A program made the position numbers and the translations under genes. Shown in pieces: positions 34,830-44,749 of a stretch of DNA of 64,000 bases (the stretch's first letter is position 1; each line of letters begins with the position of its first letter). This stretch comes from Candidatus Poribacteria bacterium. GTDB lineage: Bacteria; Poribacteria; WGA-4E; PCPOR2b. The stretch is taken from positions 248,001 to 312,000 of the forward strand of contig JAPPKS010000027.1 of NCBI GenBank assembly GCA_028819845.1. The letters run 5' to 3'. The notes beneath the pieces were generated by a model. It was not told the DNA's origin. It did not search any database and saw only the letters and a program-made list of their open reading frames with translations.

Positions 34830-36500
34830 TTAGACGCGCATGACAACGGGGAGCACCATGGGGCGGCGTTTTGTGCGTTTTGAGAAGAAACGGCGGAGGA
34901 CTATACGGATTTCCTCTTGCACGGTCTCCGTTTCACTTTTGACTTCTTCGCTAAGTGCGTCTATGGAATTGATGACGATTTCTTTGGCTTCGTCTATGAG
35001 CGGTTTTGAATCGTCCATGTAAACAAAGCCGCGCGAAACCATGTCGGGGCCCGCGACGATTTTGCCGGTGTTGCGATCGAGCACAACAATCGGGATGACC
35101 ATGCCGTCCTGCGAGAGCGCCTGCCGATCATGCAACACCATGTCCTCAACTCCCATTTCCAGCTTGCCATCAACGAAAACGCGTCCCGATTGAACGCGCG
35201 CTTGGATGCCGCAGAAGTCGGGGTTTAGGAGTAGCTGATCGCCGTTTTCAGCCACTGTGATATTTTCGTAGGGAATTCCAATCTCCTCAGCGATTTCGGC
35301 ATGATGAACAAGATGGCTGTATTCACCGTGCATCGGCACAAAAAATTTGGGGCGCACGAGGTTAATCATCAACTTGAGATCTTCCCGTGCGCCGTGTCCG
35401 GACACATGGACATCGGCGTTTTTCTCGTGGTGGACGCGTGCGCCTCGCCGAAGTAGGTGATTAATCATGTGCCCGACCGACCGCTCATTGCCCGGGATGA
35501 TACGGGCGGACAGTACCACTGTGTCCTGGGGTTCAATATTCAGAAATGCGTGATTGTTCATCGCCATCAACGCCATAGCGGAACGCGGTTCGCCTTGGCT
35601 GCCAGTGCTCAAGACCACGACCTCGTGGGGCCGAAACTGCTTCACCTCTCGAGGATCGATGAGGAGGTCTGGGGGCACGGTTAAGTAACCTAACTCTGAA
35701 GCGATTCGAATGTTGTTTACCATGGAACGTCCGGTGACGGCTATGAGGCGGCGATGAAGTACGGCGAGATCGATGAATTGCTGGATGCGGTGTAAGCTAG
35801 ATGAAAAGGTTGATAGGAAGAGGCGGCGGTCAACGCTCTGAAAAATTGCGTCCATGTCTGAGTAAATGGCGCGCTCAGAGGGCGTGAAACCGGGGCGGTC
35901 AGCATTGGTGCTATCCGAAACCAGCAACAGCACACCTTTTTCTCCAAGGATAGCAAGTTTGTGTATTTCAGTGCGGCGATTGTCGACGGGAGTGAGGTCA
36001 AACTTAAAGTCGGCGGTATGTACGATTGTACCGACCGGGGAATGAAGGGCGACTGATACTGTGCCGGGAATACTATGCGCCACATGGATGAATTCAAGCG
36101 TGAAGCATCCAAGTTTCAAAGGGCGATCCGGATTGATGACGCTGAGTTGGGCATTCTTTAAGACGTCGTACTCCTGCAATCTACGCTGCGCGAGCGCTAG
36201 CGTGAGTTCGGTGCCGTAGACCGGGATGTTTATTTGGCGCAGCAGAAACGCGAGTGCACCGGTATGATCTTCGTGCGCGTGTGTGACCACGATTCCGCGG
36301 ATTTTGCGCCGATTCTCGATTAGGTATGTTATATCGGGTACAACCAAATCTACGCCCGGAGTGTCTGCCTCGGGAAACATTATGCCAGCGTCAATGATGA
36401 TGAGGTCGTCGGCGTACTCATAGGTCATCATGTTCAAGCCGAACTCTCCCAGACCGCCGATGGGAGTGATAAGTACGCCTTCATTTTGGGTTTCAGACAT
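34830..36500 (-). CDS. rnj: Ribonuclease J
   Basis: Metallo-beta-lactamase/beta-CASP nuclease of 556 residues, combining 5'-3' exonuclease and endonuclease activity in mRNA decay and rRNA maturation. The zinc motif H74-A-H76-E-D78-H79 is intact. HVAHSIPGTVSVAL and DFKFD follow in the lactamase part, STGSQGEPRSAM in the beta-CASP part, and HVSGHGAREDLKLM near 365. The C-terminal domain (about 450-556) with PDMVSRGFVYM is the RNase J dimerisation region. GAGGAGG precedes the ATG. RNase J often replaces or complements RNase E outside the Enterobacteria. Confidence 0.95.
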   Translation of the reverse strand: MSETQNEGVLITPIGGLGEFGLNMMTYEYADDLIIIDAGIMFPEADTPGVDLVVPDITYLIENRRKIRGIVVTHAHEDHTGALAFLLRQINIPVYGTELTLALAQRRLQEYDVLKNAQLSVINPDRPLKLGCFTLEFIHVAHSIPGTVSVALHSPVGTIVHTADFKFDLTPVDNRRTEIHKLAILGEKGVLLLVSDSTNADRPGFTPSERAIYSDMDAIFQSVDRRLFLSTFSSSLHRIQQFIDLAVLHRRLIAVTGRSMVNNIRIASELGYLTVPPDLLIDPREVKQFRPHEVVVLSTGSQGEPRSAMALMAMNNHAFLNIEPQDTVVLSARIIPGNERSVGHMINHLLRRGARVHHEKNADVHVSGHGAREDLKLMINLVRPKFFVPMHGEYSHLVHHAEIAEEIGIPYENITVAENGDQLLLNPDFCGIQARVQSGRVFVDGKLEMGVEDMVLHDRQALSQDGMVIPIVVLDRNTGKIVAGPDMVSRGFVYMDDSKPLIDEAKEIVINSIDALSEEVKSETETVQEEIRIVLRRFFSKRTKRRPMVLPVVMRV

Positions 36501-36580
36501 TACTTTCGATTTCCTCCTCGGTTTTATGACGAATGATGAACCCTTGCGAATTATGATATTCGTTGTGAAATCCGCGCGGG

Positions 36581-39133
36581 TTACACGACGATGTTAATCA
36601 GCCGGTTCGGTACGACGATCACTTTGCGTATGGTTTTCCCGGCAACATGGGTTTGGATGCGTTCGTCCGCAAGCGCGGCAGTTTCAGCTTCTTCGCGGCC
36701 CGCCTCCACGGGCAGTTGAATGCGGCTGCGCAGCTTTCCGTTGACTTGGACGACGATTGTTACCTGTTCCCGGATGAGCGCTTTTGGATCATATTTTGGC
36801 CATGACGCCTTCGCGACCAGATCGGTGTTGCCTAGACGTTCCCACAGTTCTTCGGCGATGTGCGGCGCGTACGGGAAAAGCAACCGGAGAAAGGTGCTTA
36901 TCGACTCTTTGGGCAACGTACGGGATTGCGTCGCGGTGTTGACAAACACCATCATCTGGCTAATGGCCGTGTTTAACTTGTCTATGGATTCTGTGTCCTC
37001 CGTTACGACTTTGATGGTCTGGTGCAATGCTTTCCACAATGCTTCATCGCTGTCGCCGGGAGCGTCCGTTAATTTCTTACTCAATTCCCCCGTGTGTTGG
37101 TCAATGACCAGCCTCCAGACGCGGTTGAGGAAGCGGTAAACGCCTTCTACGCCGGCGGTCTGCCACGGCGTACTGACGCTCAAAGGACCGATGAAAAGTT
37201 CGTAGAGCCGCACCGCATCCGCACCGTATTGGTCAATGACATCGTCTGGGTTCACGACGTTGAATTTGGACTTGCTCATCTTCTCAAGCTGAGTATTGAC
37301 AGGTCTATCAGATGCCTTAACGAACCATTTTTCGCCCTTTTTCTCGACGTCGTGAGGATAGTAGTATTTTCCGTTATCGTCCTGATAGGATTCAGCAAGA
37401 ATTGTCCCCTGATTGAAGAGGTTTTGAAACGGTTCGTTCGTGGACACAAGTCCGCAGTCGAACAACACTTTGTGCCAGAACCGTGCGTAGAGAAGATGCA
37501 ATACAGCGTGCTCGGCGCCGCCGATGTATAGGTCAACCGGCAGCCAGTACTGTTCCGCTTCGGCAGACCACGGCGCGTCGCGGTTCTGCGTATCGATATA
37601 CCGCAAATAGTACCAACAGGAACCTGCCCATTGCGGCATAGTATTGGTTTCTCGCATTCCAACACGCCCGTCAGGGAGGGACACCGTAAGCCAGTCATCC
37701 TCCGCACGGGCAAGGGGAGGTTTACCGTCGGGCGTGGGCCGGTATTCATCAATTGATGGAAGTTCCACGGGAAGCCCGCCTTCAGGAATGGTAGCAATGG
37801 TTCCGTCTTCGAGATGCGCAATTGGGAATGGCTCGCCCCAGTAACGCTGGCGGGAAAATAGCCAGTCGCGCAAGCGATACTGCACCTGCCGCTTGCCTTT
37901 GTTTTGCTGTTCAAGCCATTCAATCATTTTTTCTTTTGCGTCCGCGCCACCCAAGCCGTTGAGGAAACCGCTGTTCACACAGATACCGTCGTCGGTGAAT
38001 GGTACAACCTCAATCGGGTTCTCGCCGCCACTGATGACTTCGACGATGGGGATGTTAAACGCGGCAGCAAATTCGTGATCGCGTTCATCGTGCCCCGGCA
38101 CAGCCATGATGGCGCCAGTGCCGTAGGAAATCAGCACATAGTCGGCGATCCAAATTGGAATTGCGGCATTGTTGCAGGGATTGATTGCGTAGGCGCCCGT
38201 GAAAACCCCTGTCTTTTCTGTCGCGAGATCGGTTCGCTGAAGGTCGGATTTGTTCTTGGTTTCTGCGATGTACGCCTTGACCGCGTCCTTTCGGTCATCG
38301 GACACAATCTGTGAAACGATCGGGTGTTCGGGAGCAAAGACACAGTATGTGGCACCGAAGAGTGTGTCCGGCCGGGTTGTGAACACCGTAAAAGTGAGAT
38401 GGGTGTCCTTTATGGAGAATTGTATATCTGCGCCCTCCGATTTTCCGATCCAATTCCGTTGCATCTCTTTGAGACCTTCGGGCCAATCTAGTTGATTCAG
38501 GTCTTCGAGTAACCGCTCGGCATAGGCTGTAATTTTCAGCATCCATTGGCGCATGTGACGCCTTTCAATGGGGTCGCCGGTTTCGATGTATTTCCCGTCT
38601 TTTACCTCTTCGTTGGCGAGGACTGTGCCGAGCGCAGGACACCAATTAACGGGTACATCTTCAAGGTATGCGAGGCCATTCTCGTAGAGTTTGAGGAAAA
38701 TCCACTGCGTCCATCTGTAATATTCAGGGGCGGAGGTGTTAATTTCCCGACTCCAGTCATATGAGAATCCGAGCCGCTTGATTTGCCTGCGGAACATGTC
38801 CACCATTTTTTCGGTGATTGCCGCGGGGTGTACGTTCCCGCGTTCAGCGGCGCGTTCCGCCGGAAGCCCAAACGCGTCCCAACCCATCGGGTGGAGGACA
38901 TTGTAGCCCTGCATTCGCCGCATGTTGGCGATGACGTCAGTCGCAAGATACCCCTTGGGATGGCCGACATGCAAGCCGGAGCCTGAAACGTACGGGAACA
39001 TGCCTAGTATGTAAAATTTTGGTTTTCCTTTCCATGCCTCGGGGTCGTTGGGTATGCGAAAGGTCTCACGTTTCTCCCAAATGCTCTGCCATTTCGGTTC
39101 AATGGCGGCGGGATTGTACATGTGTTTTGGCAT
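36581..39133 (-). CDS. leuS: Leucyl-tRNA synthetase
   Basis: Class I aminoacyl-tRNA synthetase charging tRNA-Leu, 850 residues. The HIGH motif is H55-V-G-H58 in [13 protein letters not shown]. The editing domain (about 220-420) includes [12 protein letters not shown] and [19 protein letters not shown]. The KMSKS loop ([13 protein letters not shown]) lies near residue 617. The C-terminal anticodon-binding part ends with [15 protein letters not shown]. All catalytic features are conserved. AAGGAGCG lies 7 bases before the ATG. A repeat-derived palindrome sits just upstream (39210-39250). Confidence 0.97.
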   Translation of the reverse strand: MPKHMYNPAAIEPKWQSIWEKRETFRIPNDPEAWKGKPKFYILGMFPYVSGSGLHVGHPKGYLATDVIANMRRMQGYNVLHPMGWDAFGLPAERAAERGNVHPAAITEKMVDMFRRQIKRLGFSYDWSREINTSAPEYYRWTQWIFLKLYENGLAYLEDVPVNWCPALGTVLANEEVKDGKYIETGDPIERRHMRQWMLKITAYAERLLEDLNQLDWPEGLKEMQRNWIGKSEGADIQFSIKDTHLTFTVFTTRPDTLFGATYCVFAPEHPIVSQIVSDDRKDAVKAYIAETKNKSDLQRTDLATEKTGVFTGAYAINPCNNAAIPIWIADYVLISYGTGAIMAVPGHDERDHEFAAAFNIPIVEVISGGENPIEVVPFTDDGICVNSGFLNGLGGADAKEKMIEWLEQQNKGKRQVQYRLRDWLFSRQRYWGEPFPIAHLEDGTIATIPEGGLPVELPSIDEYRPTPDGKPPLARAEDDWLTVSLPDGRVGMRETNTMPQWAGSCWYYLRYIDTQNRDAPWSAEAEQYWLPVDLYIGGAEHAVLHLLYARFWHKVLFDCGLVSTNEPFQNLFNQGTILAESYQDDNGKYYYPHDVEKKGEKWFVKASDRPVNTQLEKMSKSKFNVVNPDDVIDQYGADAVRLYELFIGPLSVSTPWQTAGVEGVYRFLNRVWRLVIDQHTGELSKKLTDAPGDSDEALWKALHQTIKVVTEDTESIDKLNTAISQMMVFVNTATQSRTLPKESISTFLRLLFPYAPHIAEELWERLGNTDLVAKASWPKYDPKALIREQVTIVVQVNGKLRSRIQLPVEAGREEAETAALADERIQTHVAGKTIRKVIVVPNRLINIVV

Positions 39134-39209
39134 TAAGGCGCTCCTTAATTCAACTCGTAAATATTAGGCGCTTCGTTGCGGAATTATCCCAGAATTCAAC
39201 CGGGATAAT

Positions 39210-39250
39210 GTAGGTTGGCGAAGCCGCGATTTGGAAATCGCTCCTACGGG
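39210..39250. repeat. Palindromic segment sharing the end of the dispersed repeat
   Basis: GCGATTTGGAAATCGC is a perfect inverted repeat, followed by TCCTACGGG and preceded by GTAGG, which can pair with CCTAC. The right half matches the end of the dispersed repeat. It lies between PhyH and leuS. Confidence 0.55.
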
Positions 39251-39261
39251 TGCATGGGTTG

Positions 39262-40020
39262 TTATTCGTAAAGCTCTGCGCGGTTTCGTCCGAGACGGCC
39301 TGGACACAGACGCCTCATTTCGGGCGGCATTCGCTCGTATGTTTCGGGCCAAACCGGCTGATGGCATCCTTCAGCCCAATTGTTGAACCAGCGTGGGCAG
39401 TAACCTGAATTCAGCCCGACCCGAATTTCGTCGGATGTGGTGTTGGCGCGCGACATGTGGAATAGTCCGGCATGCCACAACATCACGGTACCGGGACGTC
39501 CGGTGATAGGCTTGATTAGCGGACTGTCGGGCGTAATTTCCGGCGGCGGACCGTGCAAGCGCGTGCGGTGGCTCAGCGGCACGACGCCAGTTGCACCGTT
39601 TTCTTCGGTGAACTCCGTCAACATCCACATACCGTTAATCATCCACGGCACACTCGGCACCCTAGCGAAAGTGCTGGCGGAATCAACGTGCAACGGTCCG
39701 TGCGGCGCACCGGGCCAAGTTGGCTTGGAACACGCATCGGGGATTCGACAGTTTGGCCCCAGAAAATGCTCTGCGATTGCGACCACGTCGGGATGGCCGG
39801 AACAGTTCCATACACGGTCGTCAAGGTTCAGCATCCCAAACAGTGTCTGATAGTATTCGTCACCAATCTTGAAAGAATTCCACTGCGGGTCTGCGTGCAA
39901 TTCGAGGAATCGCTCAGCCATGCTCAGCGCCATGTCCTCGGGAATGCGGTTTTCCAATATACAGTAGCCGTAGACGGTTAGGTGATCAATCGCGGCGTTA
40001 AGGTCGGTAGTCGTAGACAT
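39262..40020 (-). CDS. Phytanoyl-CoA dioxygenase (PhyH) family protein, copy 1
   Basis: A Fe(II)/2-oxoglutarate-dependent oxygenase of about 252 residues. The iron triad is visible: H-V-D in GPLHVDSAS (near 112-114) and the distal His in LWHAGLFHMSRANTT, with the 2-oxoglutarate-binding Arg in DEIRVGLNSGY. The N-terminal HLTVYGYCILENRIP is the family opening. I chose the ATG at 40020; an ATG at 40035 is also in frame, and GGGGG precedes the internal start by about 8 bases. The substrate is unknown. A promoter candidate lies about 245 bases upstream. Confidence 0.87.
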   Translation of the reverse strand: MSTTTDLNAAIDHLTVYGYCILENRIPEDMALSMAERFLELHADPQWNSFKIGDEYYQTLFGMLNLDDRVWNCSGHPDVVAIAEHFLGPNCRIPDACSKPTWPGAPHGPLHVDSASTFARVPSVPWMINGMWMLTEFTEENGATGVVPLSHRTRLHGPPPEITPDSPLIKPITGRPGTVMLWHAGLFHMSRANTTSDEIRVGLNSGYCPRWFNNWAEGCHQPVWPETYERMPPEMRRLCPGRLGRNRAELYE

Positions 40021-40263
40021 TTGCTCTACCCCCATTATGATGGAGAAGACGGGAAGACGGGGAAATGCTTGTACTCGCCTTCTCGTTTTCTCCCCCTCTC
40101 GTTTTCACTCCTTTAGCCATCCTAAGGAGTTTCACGTGATGCTGAGATTCGTTTCTTGAAGTTAGCCTAGCTTGCGGCGGGTATGCTATGCATGCTGGCG
40201 CATATCGCCTGCTTGCCGGCTCATGCGTCATTTTCGATTGACTCGCGCCAAGTTCAAAATACT

Positions 40264-40293
40264 ATTATACCTATATAGCGGGTAACAATGCAA
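40264..40293 (-). promoter_or_regulatory. Promoter candidate for the PhyH gene
   Basis: Minus strand TTGCAT (40293-40288), 18 bases, TATAAT (40269-40264). It implies a leader of about 240 bases, long for this arrangement. Confidence 0.5.
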
Positions 40294-40445
40294 AAAAACA
40301 TAAAAACGCGCATCAGCAAGGCGTTACGCCAATCACGTCGTTGTTAATGCGTCCTTGGCTATCGTGATTCGGCCGAAGCTGTCGTCAGTTGGGCGGCGAA
40401 TTGTCGAGATCGCAGCGGATTTATGAATCCCAGAATTTAATTATA

Positions 40446-40474
40446 TTGAAAATAATAGCCTTTCCGCATATAAT
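40446..40474 (+). promoter_or_regulatory. Sigma-70 promoter for the TPR/FG-GAP gene
   Basis: TTGAAA (40446-40451), 17 bases, TATAAT (40469-40474). The predicted start lies about 40 bases before the ATG at 40520. Confidence 0.65.
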
Positions 40475-40519
40475 ATCATCTCAAACGAAGACTCAAGATG
40501 CCCGCACTGAAAGAAAATT

Positions 40520-42901
40520 ATGGCGAAATTAAAGTTCCCCAAAACTGAACCATCTCCACATAGCGGTGAGTTGAATACATCTGATGGATTGCGGCAAACG
40601 GCATTCGTTTCCTGTAGAGTGGTTTTTGGAGTTTTTATAGTCCTCTGGACGATGGGTGTTGGCATGGGAAGTTCGCCTGCCGCAGGTGAAAATTCCTCTG
40701 GCGAAAAAAGTTCAGCATCGGCGGCTCCGACAGCGGCGGTATCAATGCCTGCGGTGAAGTCTTCCCCTACTGCACCGCCGGGGCACAAACGGATGCTGAA
40801 ATTGCTGCAGCAGATAGCGGATGAAACGCCGGACGAAAACTCCTTCTTGGGAGATGCAAAAGCACGCACGCTACGTAAGCAGATTGCCGAGTTTCCAGCA
40901 GGAACATCCGATCGGACGAAATGGATGGCTTATATGCAATTGGGGCACGAATTACTCCACTTGGGGCATGAACTAGAAGGAATTGAATATCTTGAGCGCG
41001 CACTTCACCTCACGCGGACACAACAGGATGCGGTTCCGGTGGAGGTGTTGAATCATACTCACTATCGTCTTGGCGTGGCTTACATGCGGCGCGGCGAAAC
41101 AGAGAATTGCTGCCTACGCAACAGACCGGAGAGCTGTATTTTACCACTACGAGGCGGCGGAATTCATACGCAGCAAGAATCTTCCCTAAAAGCGATTGCA
41201 TTTTTCGGGGAGGTGCTCCAACGAACACCGCAACGGGCGTCACTTCATCTGGGCGCCCAATGGTTGATAAACATTGCGTATATGACAATCGGGGGCTATC
41301 CCGATCGGGTGCCCGAGTCTTATCTTATTCCGCCAATAGCCTTTGAGTCGGAGGAAGAATTTCCGCGCTTTGCGAATGTTGCGCCGAGACTGGGGCTGGA
41401 TACGTTTGATTTGTCAGGCGGTGCGGTTATCGACGATTTTGACAATGATGACTACCTTGATATTGTGACATCGACGTGGGATACCGACGGTCAGCTTCGT
41501 TTTTTCAGAAACAACCAGGACGGGACGTTCACGGAACGGACGATGGAAGCCGGGCTGATAGGACTATACGGCGGGTTGAACATGGTTCAAGCGGACTATG
41601 ACAACGATGGGGATACTGATATCCTCGTTCTACGCGGCGCATGGATTGAGAACGAAGGACAACACCCGAACTCCTTATTACGCAACAATGGGGCGGGCAC
41701 ATTCACGGATGTCACTTTCGAATCGGGTCTGGGTGCGGCGTATTATCCCAGCGGTACAGCGTCTTGGGGCGATTACGACAATGACGGTTATCTCGATTTG
41801 TACATTGGCAACGAATCTTCCAAAGCGCTGCGTGCGCCGTGCCAACTGTTTCGCAACAACGGCGACGGGACATTCACCGATCTGGCTGCTAAGGCGGGCG
41901 TACGGAATTATCGGTTCTCGAAATCGGCAATCTGGGGCGACTACGATGGCGATGGTTGGCTAGATTTGTACATATCCAATTATAAAGGCGGGAATCGACT
42001 ATATCACAACAATAGGGACGGCACATTTACGAATGTCGCGCGAAAACTGAATGTTGACCTGCCCGAGGTCAGTTTTCCTGCTTGGTTTTGGGACTTTGAC
42101 AATGACGGGCGACTTGATTTGTATGTGTCGGCATATTCCGCCAACATCGAACACCTTGCGGCGAGTTGGCTGGATATTCCGGTGGAAACAGAATTTGCGT
42201 GTCTTTACCGCGGGAACAGTACCGGGGGATTTGATGAAGTCGCACGGCAATATAACTTGATTCGCCCCACAGCGCCGATGGGGTCTAACTTCGGCGATTT
42301 GGACAACGACGGCTTCCTCGATTTTTATCTTGGCACCGGATACCCGGACTATGAGAATATCATGCCGAACGTGATGTGCCGGAATCAGGGCGGGAAACGG
42401 TTCGTAGATGTGAGTGTTGCCGGCGGGTTCAGCCACGTGCAGAAAGGGCACGGGGCGGTCTTCGCTGATCTTGACAACGACGGCGATCAGGATGTATTTG
42501 AGCAGATGGGCGGTGCACTGCCGGGCGACGCATACAATAACGTGTTGTATGAAAATCCGGGTTTCGATAATCATTGGATTACGATAAAACTCATAGGCGT
42601 TCGATCGAACCGATCGGCAATCGGCGTGCGCATCTGTGCAAAAGTCGTCGAAAACGGGGATGGCCGATCCATCTACAAGCACGTTAACAGCGGCGGCACT
42701 TTTGGTGCGAACCCGTTACGGCAAGCCATCGGGTTAGGGAGTGCATCGAACATTGAGCACTTAGAGATATTTTGGCCAACTACCGGCAACACGCAGACAT
42801 TTCACAATGTCGCGTCGAATCAGTTTATCCAGATAGTAGAGGGGGAGGACCGATACACGACAATCAGCCTGAATAAGCCGAAACTTTCGGGAGGCGACTA
42901 A
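40520..42901 (+). CDS. Exported TPR plus FG-GAP/ASPIC-UnbV protein
   Basis: A 793-residue envelope protein. A hydrophobic export segment lies at about 30-50 (VVFGVFIVLWTMGVG), then a Ser/Ala/Pro linker. A helical TPR-like region (about 90-255, with LERALHLTRTQQD and YRLGVAYMRRGE) follows. The beta-propeller then carries seven Ca-binding loops such as DFDNDDYLD, DYDNDGYLD and DLDNDGDQD. A C-terminal ASPIC/UnbV domain (about 690-780) ends IEHLEIFWPTTG. It shares the propeller-ASPIC core with the gene at 23009 but adds the TPR part. Its ligands are unknown. It has its own promoter. Confidence 0.85.
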   Translation: MAKLKFPKTEPSPHSGELNTSDGLRQTAFVSCRVVFGVFIVLWTMGVGMGSSPAAGENSSGEKSSASAAPTAAVSMPAVKSSPTAPPGHKRMLKLLQQIADETPDENSFLGDAKARTLRKQIAEFPAGTSDRTKWMAYMQLGHELLHLGHELEGIEYLERALHLTRTQQDAVPVEVLNHTHYRLGVAYMRRGETENCCLRNRPESCILPLRGGGIHTQQESSLKAIAFFGEVLQRTPQRASLHLGAQWLINIAYMTIGGYPDRVPESYLIPPIAFESEEEFPRFANVAPRLGLDTFDLSGGAVIDDFDNDDYLDIVTSTWDTDGQLRFFRNNQDGTFTERTMEAGLIGLYGGLNMVQADYDNDGDTDILVLRGAWIENEGQHPNSLLRNNGAGTFTDVTFESGLGAAYYPSGTASWGDYDNDGYLDLYIGNESSKALRAPCQLFRNNGDGTFTDLAAKAGVRNYRFSKSAIWGDYDGDGWLDLYISNYKGGNRLYHNNRDGTFTNVARKLNVDLPEVSFPAWFWDFDNDGRLDLYVSAYSANIEHLAASWLDIPVETEFACLYRGNSTGGFDEVARQYNLIRPTAPMGSNFGDLDNDGFLDFYLGTGYPDYENIMPNVMCRNQGGKRFVDVSVAGGFSHVQKGHGAVFADLDNDGDQDVFEQMGGALPGDAYNNVLYENPGFDNHWITIKLIGVRSNRSAIGVRICAKVVENGDGRSIYKHVNSGGTFGANPLRQAIGLGSASNIEHLEIFWPTTGNTQTFHNVASNQFIQIVEGEDRYTTISLNKPKLSGGD

Positions 42902-43006
42902 AGTTGGGTGCGCAAGGTGCGAGACGTGGCGGGTAGGCTTGAGCGGCAGAAACCGGGTGGTAATCGTGTTTGACTTTTGTCCGAAATTCGATTAAGCTGA
43001 TATGCG

Positions 43007-44620
43007 ATGAAACGGCTTGGATCTTCACTCCCACGCTCCTCACCCCAAAAACGGTTTTTCGGCGCGGAATCGCTATCGATCTTAAGCGTTCTGATCTGTG
43101 TTGGCGGCATCGCCTTCTTTGCAGCAAAATATACTTACGCCATTCCAAACACCCCGCTCCATTTTGACGGTTGGGTCGATTCTGCTCTAGAGAAATTGGA
43201 AACTGATGGCGTAACCGGCGGTTTTCATCGGCACACGCGACCCCGGACACGTTGGGAGGTTGCGGAAGCGATTGCACGTGCGGACGAGCGAATTGCTGAA
43301 GGGCGAGTGGACCCGTCGCAAATCCACGTTCATTTGCTTGATAAGTTAAAGCTTGAGTTTGAGCGGGAACTGGCCATCCTATCCGCACCGAAAACCGGAC
43401 ATGGATTGCGTATGCGCGGGGCGGCACAGATGCGCACACCGAGAACGGATTCACAGATTTCGCCTGCGGTCGAAGGGGCGTTCCATTATCACGTAAGCAG
43501 GCGGATTACACTGTATCAAGAATTCGAGGCTGGGAAGTTTACGGAAAAATATCCCATTGAATCAAGATCCGCTTCCAGACGCTTAAAGTCGTGGCACAGC
43601 GGTTACTCTGCGGATTTCAAACGAGTTTACTTACGATTCCCTGTCTCTAAAATTGATGTCTTAATTGGCCGCGACCAAATCTTTTGGGGTACGGGAAATC
43701 GGGGCGCGGTTGGAATTTCTGACAACTCACCGCCGTTTGACCTCATCCTGTTAACGGGACGGTTTGGGCGGGTGAAAGGCACGGCGTTCACGGCGCAGTT
43801 GGATCAGATGTGGCATGATCAGGACGGCCCTACGCGGCGGTACCTCGCAAATCGGTATCTTGCAGGGCACCGTCTGGATTGGCAGGTGAACGACCGAATC
43901 GAAGTCGGTATTTCCGAGTTGATTCTGTACGGCGGCAATGCAAGAGATGTTGAATGGCAATACCTGAATCCGATTCTGCCGTATTATGCGAGCCAATACA
44001 ACGCCGATACTGACGATAATGTGATGTTCCTGTTCGAAGGAGCGATTCGCCCCATTGATGGTGCGCGATTGTACGGTGAGTGGTTGATTGATGATTTTCA
44101 GTACGCGGATACCAACGATCCAAACGCAGTTGCGTGGCTGGCGGGAGTGGAATGCAACGGTCTGCTCGCATCAAAAAAACTGAGCGTTCGTAGCGAGTAC
44201 GCCCGCGTGAATCGTTGGGCGTATACGCACCTCGTGCAAGAGAACCAATTCACGCATTTCGGATCATTTATCGGCCATCGTATCGGCACCGATGCGGATA
44301 CCTTCTATCTGGGGGGCGAATACCTAATTGACGCCGATACGTTTTTCGCCGTCTTCTACGAATTCGAGCGTCAAGGCGAGGCAGATGTTCAAGACCGCTT
44401 TCGTAATGAAGATTCTGAATCGATTCCGTATCCGTCCGGTGTGGTTGAGCGGCGAGACGGTGCGGGATTTCGGCTTGTTTATGAACCGCTCCGATCGTGG
44501 CAACTGAATCTTACTTATCAACATGTGATTACGCGAAATAAAGCGCATCAGAACGGTGTGCGCAAACGGAGCAATGAGTTGGAATTACAGTTGCATTATT
44601 TGCGTGAATTTAGCTTATGA
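43007..44620 (+). CDS. Outer-membrane protein with SLH-like domain and Wzi-like barrel
   Basis: A 537-residue envelope protein. A long basic N-terminus and a hydrophobic export segment (about 25-42) come first. Residues about 50-95 (GWVDSALEKLETDGVTGG, then TRPRTRWEVAEAIARADERI) match an S-layer-homology-type domain that tethers outer-membrane proteins to the cell wall. The remainder is aromatic-rich beta structure resembling the Wzi capsule-assembly barrel, with LIGRDQIFWGTGNRGA and WQYLNPILPYY. It ends in alternating residues and Leu (LHYLREFSL), with no C-terminal Phe. It may act in surface polysaccharide attachment or as a porin. It follows the FG-GAP gene by 105 bases. Confidence 0.72.
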   Translation: MKRLGSSLPRSSPQKRFFGAESLSILSVLICVGGIAFFAAKYTYAIPNTPLHFDGWVDSALEKLETDGVTGGFHRHTRPRTRWEVAEAIARADERIAEGRVDPSQIHVHLLDKLKLEFERELAILSAPKTGHGLRMRGAAQMRTPRTDSQISPAVEGAFHYHVSRRITLYQEFEAGKFTEKYPIESRSASRRLKSWHSGYSADFKRVYLRFPVSKIDVLIGRDQIFWGTGNRGAVGISDNSPPFDLILLTGRFGRVKGTAFTAQLDQMWHDQDGPTRRYLANRYLAGHRLDWQVNDRIEVGISELILYGGNARDVEWQYLNPILPYYASQYNADTDDNVMFLFEGAIRPIDGARLYGEWLIDDFQYADTNDPNAVAWLAGVECNGLLASKKLSVRSEYARVNRWAYTHLVQENQFTHFGSFIGHRIGTDADTFYLGGEYLIDADTFFAVFYEFERQGEADVQDRFRNEDSESIPYPSGVVERRDGAGFRLVYEPLRSWQLNLTYQHVITRNKAHQNGVRKRSNELELQLHYLREFSL

Positions 44621-44749
44621 GAACCGGCTATTGTAATTCTTTGTATTGTTGCGCGGCAGTGTTCTATGGGACCTAAATTTGATACAAGACCTCATCCTTA
44701 ACGGTAGTACATCATCCCAAATGCTTTTCAACGATGGAGGGGAACTACA

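Larger units (their letters stand above)
40021..40519. other. Divergent intergenic region with two promoters
   Basis: About 500 bases between the divergent PhyH and TPR/FG-GAP genes. It carries a minus-strand promoter (40264-40293) and a plus-strand promoter (40446-40474). A 77-residue open frame (39998-40231, minus) overlaps the PhyH start and looks spurious. Confidence 0.55.

Noticed and set aside
42970-42998. TTGACT with TAAGCT as a promoter for the SLH/Wzi-like gene
   Set aside because: The -10 matches only three of six positions and the implied start would fall on the ATG itself.
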